From the NCBI GenBank assembly GCA_016744455.1, contig JADGEI010000004.1, positions 62,001 through 126,000 of the forward strand: a DNA stretch of 64,000 bases, in the 5' to 3' direction. This DNA comes from Alcanivoracaceae bacterium. GTDB taxonomy: Bacteria > Pseudomonadota > Gammaproteobacteria > Xanthomonadales > Marinicellaceae. The notes below the pieces were generated by a model, which was given only the letters and a program-made list of their open reading frames with translations, was not told the origin of the DNA and ran no database searches. Of the stretch, positions 26,842 to 36,845 are shown in pieces; positions within the stretch are counted from its first letter, which is position 1; each line of letters starts with the position of its first letter. The position numbers were made by a program, and so were the translations under genes.

Positions 26842-27334
26842 CTAACCACTGACCTTGCATTCGCCAAAAATCGATTGACTTTAATTGGTAATGATGTTGT
26901 TTGGTTGCATCAGATATTCTTACTATAAATGGTGTCAATTGACCACTGGAATCACACATTAACTGAGGAACTTCATCAACTTCTTCGGGTAAAACTACGC
27001 TATAACCATCAATTTCTAATGACAGTAAACTACCATCAGCAAATTGGTTATTACTAATGATTTCAGAAGTTACCTCAATCCACTGTTGATTAGTATATTG
27101 ACTAAATTGATAACCCGTTTGATAAAATCTTAATCCATATGATCGATTTTGAAGAATTGCTTGATCACAAGAGTATTCAATAGAAGCTTGTAGAATTCGT
27201 CCATGTTGCTGCAAATTACGTTCAACAGAACCTGAGCTTATCATTTGTACACCCATAACAGACACTATCGAAACTATAACCACCACTACCAAAATTTCAA
27301 TTAAGGTAAAACCTTTGGTGGTGCTATAGTACAT
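26825..27334 (-). CDS. gspH: Type II secretion minor pseudopilin GspH
   Basis: 169 aa from the ATG at 27334 (the listed start is a GTG one codon earlier). Prepilin motif KG-FTLIEILVVVVIVSIVS, then a beta-rich domain with EYSCDQAILQNRSYGLRF, resembling GspH/FimT. It sits 6 nt after gspG. It is a minor subunit below the I-J-K tip. Confidence 0.9.
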   Translation of the reverse strand: MYYSTTKGFTLIEILVVVVIVSIVSVMGVQMISSGSVERNLQQHGRILQASIEYSCDQAILQNRSYGLRFYQTGYQFSQYTNQQWIEVTSEIISNNQFADGSLLSLEIDGYSVVLPEEVDEVPQLMCDSSGQLTPFIVRISDATKQHHYQLKSIDFWRMQGQWLDETKN

Positions 27335-27340
27335 CACAAA

Positions 27341-27754
27341 TTACCAGTTTCCGACATCCTTGTTATCACCTTCACCACCAGGTTGACCATCTTGACCTAA
27401 AGAATAAATATCAATACTACTATGATTGCCTGGGTTTAAGTATTGATAATCATTTCCCCAAGGATCCTTAATCATATTTTCTATGTAACCACCAGGTTTC
27501 CAATTTTTGGCTTGTGGATCGCCACTTGGCTTTGAAGTCAAAGCTTGTAATCCTTGGGATGTAGAGGGATAACTAAAATTATCCAGTTTATACATACTAA
27601 GGGCTTGTTTTAGACTTTGTATATCTGATTGTGCTCTTGCTACACGAGCTTTAGCAGGTTGATCTAAGAATTGTGGTACTACAGTAATTGCTAAAATACT
27701 TAGTATCACCACAACAATTAATATTTCGATTAAGGTAAAACCTAGATTTTTCAT
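27341..27754 (-). CDS. gspG: Type II secretion major pseudopilin GspG
   Basis: 137 aa, highly typical: LG-FTLIEILIVVVILSILA, VPQFLDQPAKARVARAQSDI, LDNFSYPSTSQGLQAL and the C-terminal calcium-loop region DPWGNDYQYLNPG...YSLGQDGQPGGEGDNKD. It is the main building block of the periplasmic pseudopilus. Core T2SS genes (C, D, E, F, L, M) are not in the window, so they must lie elsewhere. Confidence 0.97.
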   Translation of the reverse strand: MKNLGFTLIEILIVVVILSILAITVVPQFLDQPAKARVARAQSDIQSLKQALSMYKLDNFSYPSTSQGLQALTSKPSGDPQAKNWKPGGYIENMIKDPWGNDYQYLNPGNHSSIDIYSLGQDGQPGGEGDNKDVGNW

Positions 27755-27776
27755 GCGTTTAATAATTAACTAAAAG

Positions 27777-28556
27777 CTAATTATAACTCATATTTGGGAT
27801 GCCATTAAAAAACTTTTGTTGATTCTTGTGATTAATTAAGTTGATTCTATTTGACCAAAGTACATCTCCACTACCAACATGTAGAAAATAACCCCAAGTA
27901 ACAGGTCGCGGCCTGTTATTGTTATACCTAATAAAATCATCATGTCCAAAAGTGCCTGTTGAAAAACCAATATCGATAGATGAAAATAATGAGGCACGTG
28001 GATGAAAGCTCTGAATAACAAGAACAGCAGTGTCATTTGGTAATTTCAGTTGTTCAGTTTGTTTAATGAAATTGTTAATGATATAACTACGTAGTTCAGA
28101 CATATTAAGACTAATAGGAGCATTAAGTTCAGCCAAAAGAGACTCGTAGGCAACTATTTCGTCATCCAACAAGTCGATACTCCGTATTATATATGGAGCA
28201 AGTATCGGGCTACCCTGTTCAACGCCATCGACAAAATGATCTACCCTAAACTCTCTGTCCATTATTAAACCACTAGTTAACAATTGTTTAGCGGAAATAG
28301 AATAACCCTTTGCTAATAATTCTTCTCTTGTGCTTTCAAGTAATTCCTCTTGCTTTAACATATTTATATTTTCATCAAAGTTTTGGTAACCATGCAAATC
28401 TTTATATAAATTTAGGTACTCAACCATAATAACTACCCGAGAAATATTAATTACACTTTTTTCCAAATTAGGTTTGACGTAAACATAACTCGTTGATGTA
28501 CAAGCCTGTAATATCGTTATAAGCAATAGAATAAGTATTTGTTTTGGTATTTTCAT
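27777..28556 (-). CDS. Predicted lipoprotein of unknown function, head of gsp operon
   Basis: 259 aa from the ATG at 28556 (the listed start is an upstream TTG). The signal peptide MKIPKQILILLLITILQAC ends in a lipobox-like LQAC, so Cys19 would be lipidated. The mature part is mixed alpha/beta and ends FLHVGSGDVLWSNRINLI, a sheet-edge pattern seen in small outer-membrane accessory lipoproteins (LpoB/GNA1162-like), but I cannot assign a family. It is 22 bp upstream of gspG and probably co-transcribed, so it could serve secretion. There is no Shine-Dalgarno, and a TATAAT lies 8 nt before the ATG. Confidence 0.75.
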   Translation of the reverse strand: MKIPKQILILLLITILQACTSTSYVYVKPNLEKSVINISRVVIMVEYLNLYKDLHGYQNFDENINMLKQEELLESTREELLAKGYSISAKQLLTSGLIMDREFRVDHFVDGVEQGSPILAPYIIRSIDLLDDEIVAYESLLAELNAPISLNMSELRSYIINNFIKQTEQLKLPNDTAVLVIQSFHPRASLFSSIDIGFSTGTFGHDDFIRYNNNRPRPVTWGYFLHVGSGDVLWSNRINLINHKNQQKFFNGIPNMSYN

Positions 28557-28572
28557 AGTAAACAATTATAAT
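28544..28572 (+). promoter_or_regulatory. rsmE promoter overlapping the divergent lipoprotein promoter
   Basis: TTGGTA (28544-28549), 17 bp, TATAAT (28567-28572), then 7 bp to the rsmE ATG. On the other strand ATTATAAT also supplies TATAAT (28570-28565), 8 bp before the lipoprotein ATG. Both transcripts would start at or next to their start codons. Confidence 0.6.
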
Positions 28573-28579
28573 CATACAA

Positions 28580-29308
28580 ATGAGATTACATAGAATATTT
28601 TATCACTTTAATGAAACATTAGGTGACATAGTTAGCATAGAAAATGACAAGGCGCATTATTTGCGCAATGTTTTACGTTTAAAAATATCTGCAAAACTAA
28701 AAATATTTAACAACAGTAACCAAGAATTCATGGCTGAAATCATCCAAATAAATAAAAAGGCCATAGATGTTAAACTAATTGAGACAATAAAGCCTCTACC
28801 ACCTTCAAAACTTAATATCACATTAGTTCAAAGCCTATCTAAAGGTGAACGAATGGATTACAGTATACAAAAAGCAACCGAACTTGGGGTTTCAACTGTC
28901 CTACCAATCTACAGTGAATATTGTGAAGTTAAATTAAAAGCTAATCGTCTAGATAAAAAAATGAATCATTGGAGAAATATTGCAACAAGTGCAAGTGAAC
29001 AAAGTTTTCGGGCAGATATTCCTACCATTTTAACACCGATATCCATCGAAGAATATTCACAAGAAAAACGCACAGGTATGTTGTTGGAACCAGAAGAAAA
29101 TAAAACAATTCAATATCTTGCACACAATAATTGGAGTAAATTCGACATAGCTATCGGACCTGAAGGGGGCTGGTCAGAAAAAGATTTATGCTATTTAAAT
29201 TCCAGTGGTTTAACTGGCATCCAATTTGGTAAAAGAATCCTTAGAACTGAAACCATGGCACCTGCAATTTTGGCAGCTATTCATAGTCTTTGGGGTGATT
29301 TTGTGTGA
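28580..29308 (+). CDS. rsmE: 16S rRNA m3U1498 methyltransferase RsmE
   Basis: 242 aa, normal length. An N-terminal PUA-like domain (MRLHRIFYHF, HYLRNVLRLK) is followed by the SPOUT knot domain: LVQSLSKGERMDYSIQKATELGV, the SAM-binding loops IAIGPEGGWSEKDL and LRTETMAPAILAAIHSLWG. It methylates U1498 in the 30S decoding centre region. It is the lone plus-strand gene between two minus-strand operons and appears leaderless: no ribosome-binding site and only 7 nt from TATAAT to ATG. Confidence 0.95.
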   Translation: MRLHRIFYHFNETLGDIVSIENDKAHYLRNVLRLKISAKLKIFNNSNQEFMAEIIQINKKAIDVKLIETIKPLPPSKLNITLVQSLSKGERMDYSIQKATELGVSTVLPIYSEYCEVKLKANRLDKKMNHWRNIATSASEQSFRADIPTILTPISIEEYSQEKRTGMLLEPEENKTIQYLAHNNWSKFDIAIGPEGGWSEKDLCYLNSSGLTGIQFGKRILRTETMAPAILAAIHSLWGDFV

Positions 29309-29392
29309 ATTTAATTATAAATTTAACAAATAAGATATCTAATTGTCATTCAAAACTTCATTTTAAATAACCCTATTAATCAAGGCGACAGT

Positions 29393-29427
29393 GGTAAGCT
29401 AATACCAAATACTAGCTCACCTTTTTT
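29393..29427 (+). terminator. Rho-independent terminator of rsmE
   Basis: GGTAAGCTA pairs with TAGCTCACC (one mismatch) over an 11-nt loop and is followed directly by TTTTTT. It lies 85 bp after the rsmE stop, in the convergent gap before nuoN. Confidence 0.75.
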
Positions 29428-29461
29428 ACCTGTTTGAAATTTATTGTGAATTATTAAGGCT

Positions 29462-30916
29462 TTACAAGGTTTCTATCGCCTTAATGCAATAACTTAAGAT
29501 AGAAGGTATGAACAACAATAAACCTAACTGCAATAATGCATTAAAACTTAAAATGGATTTAACATCAAATCCAGCGGTAATTTCTTGATCGCTTTCAGAT
29601 TCATCAAAATACATTACTTTTATGATCTTCAAGTAATAGAATGATCCAATAACAGCAAACACCACAGCAATACCTGCCATAACATAGTAGCCTTGATCAA
29701 CTATGGCCTTAAGCACAACTAACTTAGAGAAAAACCCAATTAATGGCGGAAAACCAGCCATTGAAGCAACAATTAATAACATCATAAAAGCAAACCAAGC
29801 ATTACGTTGATTAAGTCCTTTGAAATCAGATATTTTTTCTGCTTCAAAACCTTTACAAGATAAAATGATAATCATACCAAAACCAGCTACACTCATTAAG
29901 GCATAAGTAATAATATAAAACATTGAAGCAGCATATCCATCGATTCCACCCACAAAACCTAACAACATAAAACCGATATGAGATATAGTTGAGTAAGCAA
30001 ACAGGCGTTTAATATTGTCTTGTTGTAATGCAAATAAATTACCAATAATAATTGAAAGCATCGCAATCACAGAAATAATGTGCTGCCAGTTATCGAATAA
30101 ACCTTCTAACGATTGTGCCAGTAGACGAATAGCGAAGGCAAATGCAGCTATTTTGGGAGCAGATGATATAAATAAGGTTGTTGCAGTAGGTGCTCCTTGA
30201 TAAACATCAGGAACCCACATATGAAATGGTGCAGCTCCTAATTTAAATGCAACACCTACCATAATAAAGACTAATCCAAAACTAAGTAGCATGGTATTGT
30301 TTGTATTAGACACTTGCAAGGCAACATGATCTATTTGTAATGTCCCCACTGCTCCATATATCATCGACATACCGTATAACAACATACCAGAAGCGATGGC
30401 ACCTAAGATAAAGTATTTCATCGCTGATTCATTGGATTGCATATTATCTCGATCGTAAGCAACTAAGGCATACGAACTCAGTGCAAGCAATTCTAGACCT
30501 AAGTATAAGGTAATGTAGTTATAACCAGATATCATAATCATGATACCTAACATTCCAAAAAGCATTAAGGCAAAAAATTCACCTTTGAATATATTTTTGT
30601 CACGTAAGTATTGTTTTGAATAAATGAATACGAACAACATAACAGCATATACTGCTATTTTAAGAATATCACCCATGTAATCCCTAACAAAGTTACCATT
30701 AAATAACACTTGACGTGTTAATTCATGATCGCCCATGTGAAATTTTGCCGTTGTTATTGCCGCAAATACTACGCCAACAATAGAGGTTAGTACAAGCAAT
30801 CCACCCTTCTCAGAGCTAGTAAAAAGGCCTAATACCAATACGATACAGGCTGTTGCCAAAATAATTAATTCTGGTAAAATTGGAGTTAATTCAGACCACC
30901 CTAATATAGAATTCAT
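29462..30916 (-). CDS. nuoN: NADH:quinone oxidoreductase subunit N
   Basis: 484 aa antiporter-like membrane subunit of complex I, last gene of the operon, 3 bp after nuoM. Conserved segments: YNYITLYLGLELLALSSYAL with the key Glu in TM5, YFILGAIASGMLLYG, FKLGAAPFHMWVPDVYQGAP with Lys, and RLFAYSTISHIGFMLLG. It takes part in proton translocation across the inner membrane. Confidence 0.98.
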   Translation of the reverse strand: MNSILGWSELTPILPELIILATACIVLVLGLFTSSEKGGLLVLTSIVGVVFAAITTAKFHMGDHELTRQVLFNGNFVRDYMGDILKIAVYAVMLFVFIYSKQYLRDKNIFKGEFFALMLFGMLGIMIMISGYNYITLYLGLELLALSSYALVAYDRDNMQSNESAMKYFILGAIASGMLLYGMSMIYGAVGTLQIDHVALQVSNTNNTMLLSFGLVFIMVGVAFKLGAAPFHMWVPDVYQGAPTATTLFISSAPKIAAFAFAIRLLAQSLEGLFDNWQHIISVIAMLSIIIGNLFALQQDNIKRLFAYSTISHIGFMLLGFVGGIDGYAASMFYIITYALMSVAGFGMIIILSCKGFEAEKISDFKGLNQRNAWFAFMMLLIVASMAGFPPLIGFFSKLVVLKAIVDQGYYVMAGIAVVFAVIGSFYYLKIIKVMYFDESESDQEITAGFDVKSILSFNALLQLGLLLFIPSILSYCIKAIETL

Positions 30917-30919
30917 AAC

Positions 30920-32422
30920 TTATACCTTCGACACTGAGATTTGTTCAATAAGATGTTCAACCGAAACACGCATAACATCGATTAATGGTTCAGGATAAAT
31001 TCCTAAAAATAATACAGCAATGGCTAATACTGCTAGCACAAATGATTCACGTTTACTTATATCTGTCAATTGAGAAACAGCTTCACTTTTAACTTCTCCA
31101 AAAACTACTCGCTTAACCATCCATAGTGAGTAAGCTGCGCCAAATATTAAAGTCAAAGCAGCTAAAAATGCAAACCAAAAATTAGCTTGAAAACTCGATA
31201 AGATTACCATAAATTCACCTACAAACCCTGAAGTACCAGGAAGACCCGCATTACTCATGGCAAAGAAAACGAAGAAAGCAGCAAACAATGGCATAGTATT
31301 TACAACACCGCCATAATCTCTAATCAAACGCGTATGCATACGATCATACAAAACACCTACACATAAAAACAAAGCTGCTGATATAAAACCATGAGAAACC
31401 ATTTGCACCATAGCACCTTCTAATGCCATGCTGGTATCGCCACCTTTTAGTATCAAAGCGAATGCAATAAAAATGCCTAAGGTTACAAAGCCCATATGTG
31501 AAATTGATGAATAAGCGATTAGCTTTTTCATGTCTTTTTGTACCATCGCAATTAAGCCAATGTATACCACGGCAATTAATGATAACGCAATAACAAAACC
31601 AGCCAACTCACTTGAGGCATCAGGAGTAATGGGTAAAGAAAATCTTAAGAAACCATAGCCACCAATTTTCAACATTATTGCTGCTAATACTACTGAACCA
31701 GCAGTAGGAGCCTCAACGTGTGCATCAGGTAACCATGTGTGTACTGGAAACATAGGTATCTTCACTGCAAAAGCTAAGAAGAATGCAAAAAATATCCAAG
31801 TTTGTTCTTTTAATGTTAATGGAATTTCAGCTATTTCAGCAATATTAAATGTACCACCCTGCATATAGAGATAGATTAAGGCTATCAACATAAATACAGA
31901 CCCAAAAAAAGTATAAATAAAGAACTTAATTGTAGCGTAGACCCTATTAGGCCCACCCCATATACCAATAATCAAAAACATTGGGATCAACATTGCTTCG
32001 AAGAAAACATAAAATAACATCGCATCTTGAGCACAAAATACACCAATCATCATCGACTCTAACATTAAAAAAGCCGCCATAAATTGATGCACATTTTTCT
32101 TAATCACTTTCCAAGCGGATAATACCGTCAAAACTGAAATAAAGGTAGTCAATACAACTAATGGCATAGCAATTCCATCAATACCTAGATGATAATTAAT
32201 ATTTAACGCCGATATCCAACTCACTTTCTCTTCAAATTGCATTGCTGCAGTTGATGCATCAAAATGCATCCATAAAGGGACACTAATAATCAACGTAATT
32301 ACAGAAGCCAGCATTGCAAACAATCTTGCTAACCCTTCACGCTGAGGGCCCAGTGCTAAGATACCGAAAGCAGCTATTACTGGCAGCCAAATTAAAAGAC
32401 TTAAATAATTCATATCGCTCAT
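30920..32422 (-). CDS. nuoM: NADH:quinone oxidoreductase subunit M
   Basis: 500 aa, about 14 membrane helices. Hallmarks: FYVFFEAMLIPMFLIIGIWG (TM5 Glu), KIPMFPVHTWLPDAHVEAPT, and KKLIAYSSISHMGFVTLG. Antiporter-like proton channel subunit. It overlaps nuoL by 4 nt. Confidence 0.98.
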   Translation of the reverse strand: MSDMNYLSLLIWLPVIAAFGILALGPQREGLARLFAMLASVITLIISVPLWMHFDASTAAMQFEEKVSWISALNINYHLGIDGIAMPLVVLTTFISVLTVLSAWKVIKKNVHQFMAAFLMLESMMIGVFCAQDAMLFYVFFEAMLIPMFLIIGIWGGPNRVYATIKFFIYTFFGSVFMLIALIYLYMQGGTFNIAEIAEIPLTLKEQTWIFFAFFLAFAVKIPMFPVHTWLPDAHVEAPTAGSVVLAAIMLKIGGYGFLRFSLPITPDASSELAGFVIALSLIAVVYIGLIAMVQKDMKKLIAYSSISHMGFVTLGIFIAFALILKGGDTSMALEGAMVQMVSHGFISAALFLCVGVLYDRMHTRLIRDYGGVVNTMPLFAAFFVFFAMSNAGLPGTSGFVGEFMVILSSFQANFWFAFLAALTLIFGAAYSLWMVKRVVFGEVKSEAVSQLTDISKRESFVLAVLAIAVLFLGIYPEPLIDVMRVSVEHLIEQISVSKV

Positions 32423-34374
32423 ATGACATGCACTCCTATAAACAATATTACCGCAACAGCCATAACTAGTGCGTAATGATAAATATAACCGGATTGAAAT
32501 CCTCTGAACACTTTAGATATTTTATTAACAAGTTTTGCAGAACCATTAACAATTAAACCATCAATTAACTTACTATCTGACCATTTCCATAACAGATTAC
32601 CGAGTGAAACTAAACCACCAGCAATGTATTTTTGATTAAAATCATCAAAGCCATATTTGTTTTGTAATAAGTCATAAATTGGTCTAAAAGTTTTCTTGGC
32701 ATTGTCTGCTATTGAAATTTTCTTCAAATAAATATAACTCGCCAATGCAAAACCTGCGAGTGCTAAGAAAAATGGAAGTTGTGTCAATCCATGTAGTACA
32801 AAACTACCCGCCCCATGAAAATGCTCTTGTCCAATTTCTTTAACCACATCGTTTTGTGGTAATACATGTATTGCATCACTAAGAAAACCACCAAATAATA
32901 TCGGTTCAATTGTCATCCAACCAATTGCTATAGATGGAATAGCTAACAATACCAATGGTAAAGTCACCACCCATGGCGATTCTTTTAAATGTTCTTTTGT
33001 GTGATTATCCATTTTTTCTTTACCATGGAATGTCAAATACAGTAACCTGAAACTATACAAAGCGGTAATAAAAACTCCAAACAATACTGCTATGTATGCA
33101 ACAGAAGAACCCCATCGATCAGATAAATGTGTTGCTTCAATAATGATATCTTTTGAGAAAAACCCAGAGAAACCTGGGAAACCAGTTAAAGCAAGAGTGC
33201 CTATCCACATGGTAATAAAAGTGATAAACATGTATTTCTTTAAGCCACCCATTTCAGACATGTCTTGCTTATGATGCATAGCAATAATTACAGAACCAGC
33301 GCCCAAGAATAATAAAGCTTTAAAGAATGCATGTGTCATTAAGTGAAAAATTGCAGCTGAATAAGCTGAAACACCCAATGCAACAGTCATATAGCCGAGT
33401 TGAGATAATGTTGAATAAGCAACAACTCGTTTAATGTCATTTTGAACAATACCTATTAGCCCCATAAAAAATGCAGTAAAAGCACCTATCAGCATGACAA
33501 AACTTAATGCAGTATCAGACATTTCAAATATTGGTGACATTCTTGATACCATAAAGATACCAGCGGTAACCATAGTCGCCGCATGAATTAAAGCAGAAAT
33601 AGGTGTTGGCCCTTCCATTGAATCAGGTAACCACACATGCAAAGGTGCTTGTGCTGATTTACCCATGGCGCCAATAAATAAAGCAATGGCTATAAATGTC
33701 ATCAACGACCATTCTACACCTGGAAAAATAGAAATTGTTTTATCAGCGAATTGAGGTAACTGAGCAAACACTTCAGAATAATCTAACGTACCAAATGCCA
33801 TCATGACAGCTGCAATTCCTATTAAGAAACCAAAATCTCCGACTCTATTTACCAAAAATGCTTTCATATTGGCAAATATTGCCGTTTCCTTCTTGAACCA
33901 GAAACCAATTAATAGGTATGAAACCAAACCAACAGCTTCCCAACCAAAAAATAGCTGTAAGAAATTATTAGACATAACTAACATTAACATAGCAAAAGTA
34001 AATAAACTGATGTAAGAGAAGAAACGCTGATAGCCCGGATCATCATGCATATAACCTATGGTATAGATATGCACCATTAAAGACACAAATGTCACCACAG
34101 ACATCATTAAGGCTGTCAATGAATCAACCAAAAATCCAACATTCAAACTAACATCGCCAGTAACCATCCAACTATAGACGTTTTGATTAAAGACAGTAAA
34201 TTCGCCGTTAACTAAACCCATCAACACTTGAATTGAAAGGATACAAGAAACGGCAACAGAAGCAATAGTTACAAGATGTGAACCTATCTTGCCAATTTTA
34301 CGTCCAAAAAATCCTGCAATAATGGCTCCAACTAGCGGAGATAATGCAATGATTAATAAAATATTCATACTCAT
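32419..34374 (-). CDS. nuoL: NADH:quinone oxidoreductase subunit L
   Basis: 651 aa, the largest antiporter-like subunit, with the C-terminal extension expected for the lateral helix. Conserved stretches: FFGWEAVGLVSYLLIGFW, GAMGKSAQAPLHVWLPDSME, KRVVAYSTLSQLGYM and LTGFPGFSGFFSKD. It sits 5 bp after nuoK. Confidence 0.98.
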   Translation of the reverse strand: MSMNILLIIALSPLVGAIIAGFFGRKIGKIGSHLVTIASVAVSCILSIQVLMGLVNGEFTVFNQNVYSWMVTGDVSLNVGFLVDSLTALMMSVVTFVSLMVHIYTIGYMHDDPGYQRFFSYISLFTFAMLMLVMSNNFLQLFFGWEAVGLVSYLLIGFWFKKETAIFANMKAFLVNRVGDFGFLIGIAAVMMAFGTLDYSEVFAQLPQFADKTISIFPGVEWSLMTFIAIALFIGAMGKSAQAPLHVWLPDSMEGPTPISALIHAATMVTAGIFMVSRMSPIFEMSDTALSFVMLIGAFTAFFMGLIGIVQNDIKRVVAYSTLSQLGYMTVALGVSAYSAAIFHLMTHAFFKALLFLGAGSVIIAMHHKQDMSEMGGLKKYMFITFITMWIGTLALTGFPGFSGFFSKDIIIEATHLSDRWGSSVAYIAVLFGVFITALYSFRLLYLTFHGKEKMDNHTKEHLKESPWVVTLPLVLLAIPSIAIGWMTIEPILFGGFLSDAIHVLPQNDVVKEIGQEHFHGAGSFVLHGLTQLPFFLALAGFALASYIYLKKISIADNAKKTFRPIYDLLQNKYGFDDFNQKYIAGGLVSLGNLLWKWSDSKLIDGLIVNGSAKLVNKISKVFRGFQSGYIYHYALVMAVAVILFIGVHVI

Positions 34375-34379
34375 GCTAT

Positions 34380-34682
34380 CTACCCCTTTAACTCACTTAA
34401 TTTATCAATTTCAAGCGATTTACGCTTACGGAAAATAACCACTAGTATTGCTAACCCAATTGCGGCTTCAGCAGCAGCAACAGTAAGAATAAAAAACACA
34501 AAAACCTGCCCTTGTACATCATTTAGATAACTAGAAAAAGCAATAAAATTAATATTTACGGCTAATAACATCAACTCAATTGACATCAATAAAATTAAAA
34601 CATTTCTGCGGTTGATGAAAATACCCGCAATTGAAATAACAAATAAAATACCTGCTAAAATAAGGTAATGAACTAAACTCAT
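34380..34682 (-). CDS. nuoK: NADH:quinone oxidoreductase subunit K
   Basis: 100 aa, three membrane helices. The two conserved intramembrane acids are in [20 protein letters not shown] and [13 protein letters not shown]. It overlaps nuoJ by 4 nt. Confidence 0.98.
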   Translation of the reverse strand: MSLVHYLILAGILFVISIAGIFINRRNVLILLMSIELMLLAVNINFIAFSSYLNDVQGQVFVFFILTVAAAEAAIGLAILVVIFRKRKSLEIDKLSELKG

Positions 34683-35326
34683 GAGTCACCCCCAATATCG
34701 TTGCCTTTCTCGGCTTCCATTTTAACTACCCTCATTCTGTTGTTAGTTGCTTTGACATGAACCTGAGATTCTGGTTTTACATGGTTGTAATCTTTACGTT
34801 TCCTTAGCGTAAGTAGTATTGCTGCAACAATTGCTACCAATAATATTACTGAAGCAAGTTCAAATGGTAATACATATTGAGTGTAAAGGCTTTCGGCAAC
34901 TTCTTTAACATTACTATGCCCTTTTATATGTTTAACCAAATCATCTTGTGGCAAAGCAGGTATAAGTTTTTTACCGAGTAACATCATCATTTCAACTAAC
35001 ATTAATAGGGCAACAAATAGACCTACTTTTGTATAAGAACTCATCCCTTTATTGGGTTTAACTTTTATATCTAACATCATGATAACAAACAAGAAAAGAA
35101 CCATAACAGCTCCGACATATACCAGTACTAACGTTAAAGCCAAAAATTCAGCTTCCAATAACAACCATAAAGCGGCAGCACTAAAAAAAGAAAGGATGAG
35201 AAACAATGCTGAGTAAATAGAATTTCGCATTGTCACAACTGCCATAGCAGCACCTAACAATATAAATGAATACACGTAAAACAACATAATCTGATAAAAC
35301 TCGGCTGATACTAAATATTCTAACAT
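34679..35326 (-). CDS. nuoJ: NADH:quinone oxidoreductase subunit J
   Basis: 215 aa with five predicted helices. The conserved region [20 protein letters not shown] in TM3 contains the pi-bulge region important for coupling. A polar C-terminal tail of about 45 residues is somewhat long. Start and stop codons overlap those of nuoI and nuoK. Confidence 0.96.
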   Translation of the reverse strand: MLEYLVSAEFYQIMLFYVYSFILLGAAMAVVTMRNSIYSALFLILSFFSAAALWLLLEAEFLALTLVLVYVGAVMVLFLFVIMMLDIKVKPNKGMSSYTKVGLFVALLMLVEMMMLLGKKLIPALPQDDLVKHIKGHSNVKEVAESLYTQYVLPFELASVILLVAIVAAILLTLRKRKDYNHVKPESQVHVKATNNRMRVVKMEAEKGNDIGGDS

Positions 35327-35811
35327 TATCTATACTCCGAATCATTTTGACGGCATTCGGCAACTTCTTTTTCTCGCAAATCACCAATAGCCAATAACTG
35401 TTGTTTATCCAAAACATTTCTTCCTTCTGTTTCGAAATGAAATTCATGTATGTCAGTTAATACAATCGAATCTACTGGACAAGATTCTTCACAAAAACCA
35501 CAATAAATACATTTGAATAAGTCAATTTCGTATTTTGTTGTACGTCTAGTTCCATCTTCACGTTGTTCTGAGTCAATACTGATTGCTAATGCTGGGCAAA
35601 CTGCTTCACATAATTTACAAGCAATACATCGTTCTTCACCATTTTCATACCGACGTAACGCATGCAAGCCTCTGAAACGATCAGACTTTGGTGTTTTTTC
35701 TTCTGGGTAACGAATAGTAAATTTTCGTTTGAAAAAATACTTCCCTGTTACTGTCATGCCCTTGAGTAATTCTTTTAAGGTTAAACTTTTTAAATATTTA
35801 AACATTTTCAT
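35326..35811 (-). CDS. nuoI: NADH:quinone oxidoreductase subunit I (2x [4Fe-4S])
   Basis: 161 aa from the ATG at 35811, which has AGGTGG 9 nt upstream. The ORF-track ATG at 35832 lies inside nuoH and lacks such a signal. Two ferredoxin motifs bind clusters N6a and N6b: [12 protein letters not shown] and [12 protein letters not shown]. It carries electrons from NuoG toward NuoB in the peripheral arm. Confidence 0.97.
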   Translation of the reverse strand: MKMFKYLKSLTLKELLKGMTVTGKYFFKRKFTIRYPEEKTPKSDRFRGLHALRRYENGEERCIACKLCEAVCPALAISIDSEQREDGTRRTTKYEIDLFKCIYCGFCEESCPVDSIVLTDIHEFHFETEGRNVLDKQQLLAIGDLREKEVAECRQNDSEYR

Positions 35812-35816
35812 ATTAA

Positions 35817-36845
35817 TTATCCACCTATCCATTCAGGCTTATAAACTTTTATTACTGCAACTACCATTATCCAAACAATTGTAATTGGAATAAATATTTT
35901 CCAACCTAATCGCATAATTTGATCGTATCGATAACGTGGAAATGTAGCTCTAAACCACAAATAAAGTAGTAGGAAGAAACCTGTTTTCATAAAAAACCAT
36001 AAGATACTTGGCTGAGCAATTAATGAATCTCCTGTAAATGGTGATAGCCATCCTCCCATGAACATGATAGCGGTTAACGCTGATATCATTATCATGTTGG
36101 CATATTCACCTAAGAAAAATAAGGCAAAAGCAGCGCCAGAATATTCAACATGGAAACCAGCAACAATCTCAGATTCGCCCTCTGCCACATCAAATGGTGC
36201 TCGATTAGTTTCAGCAACACCTGATATAAAATAGATTATAAACAAAGGGAACAAAGGAATAAAAAACCAACTACCTATACCACCTGATTGAGAATTGACA
36301 ATTTCAGATAAATTTAATGAACCTGATGCAATCAAAACACCTACCAAAGCAAATCCCATAGCTATTTCATAAGACACAATTTGAGCTGCACTTCGTAAAG
36401 CCCCCAACAATGCATATTTCGAATTTGATGCCCAACCAGCAATAATTACCCCATAAACACCAAGTGATGTCATTGCCAATATATAAACTAAACCTGCGTT
36501 AATGTCAGCTAAGACCAAGCCATCACTAAAAGGAACGACAGCCCAAGCTGCAAAGGCTGTTGCCAATGTAATTACTGGAGCCATTAAAAATAAAAACTTA
36601 TTCGCATTAGCTGGAAAGATAATCTCTTTAAGTAATAATTTAACGGTATCCGCAAATGGCTGTGCCAGACCCCATAGTTTAAAACCAAATAACCCTACAC
36701 GATTTGGCCCCATACGGCCTTGCATAAATCCAATTACTCGCCGTTCTGCATAAGTTAAATAAGCTACAACTATGATAAGAGGCAATACAATTGCAACTAT
36801 TTTTATTAAAGTCCAAAATAATAACCAAACTTGATCACCTATCAT
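35817..36845 (-). CDS. nuoH: NADH:quinone oxidoreductase subunit H
   Basis: 342 aa, eight membrane helices. Conserved sequence at the quinone cavity: [19 protein letters not shown], and the acidic loop [20 protein letters not shown], then [19 protein letters not shown]. It joins the membrane arm to the peripheral arm. It overlaps nuoG by 4 nt. Confidence 0.98.
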   Translation of the reverse strand: MIGDQVWLLFWTLIKIVAIVLPLIIVVAYLTYAERRVIGFMQGRMGPNRVGLFGFKLWGLAQPFADTVKLLLKEIIFPANANKFLFLMAPVITLATAFAAWAVVPFSDGLVLADINAGLVYILAMTSLGVYGVIIAGWASNSKYALLGALRSAAQIVSYEIAMGFALVGVLIASGSLNLSEIVNSQSGGIGSWFFIPLFPLFIIYFISGVAETNRAPFDVAEGESEIVAGFHVEYSGAAFALFFLGEYANMIMISALTAIMFMGGWLSPFTGDSLIAQPSILWFFMKTGFFLLLYLWFRATFPRYRYDQIMRLGWKIFIPITIVWIMVVAVIKVYKPEWIGG

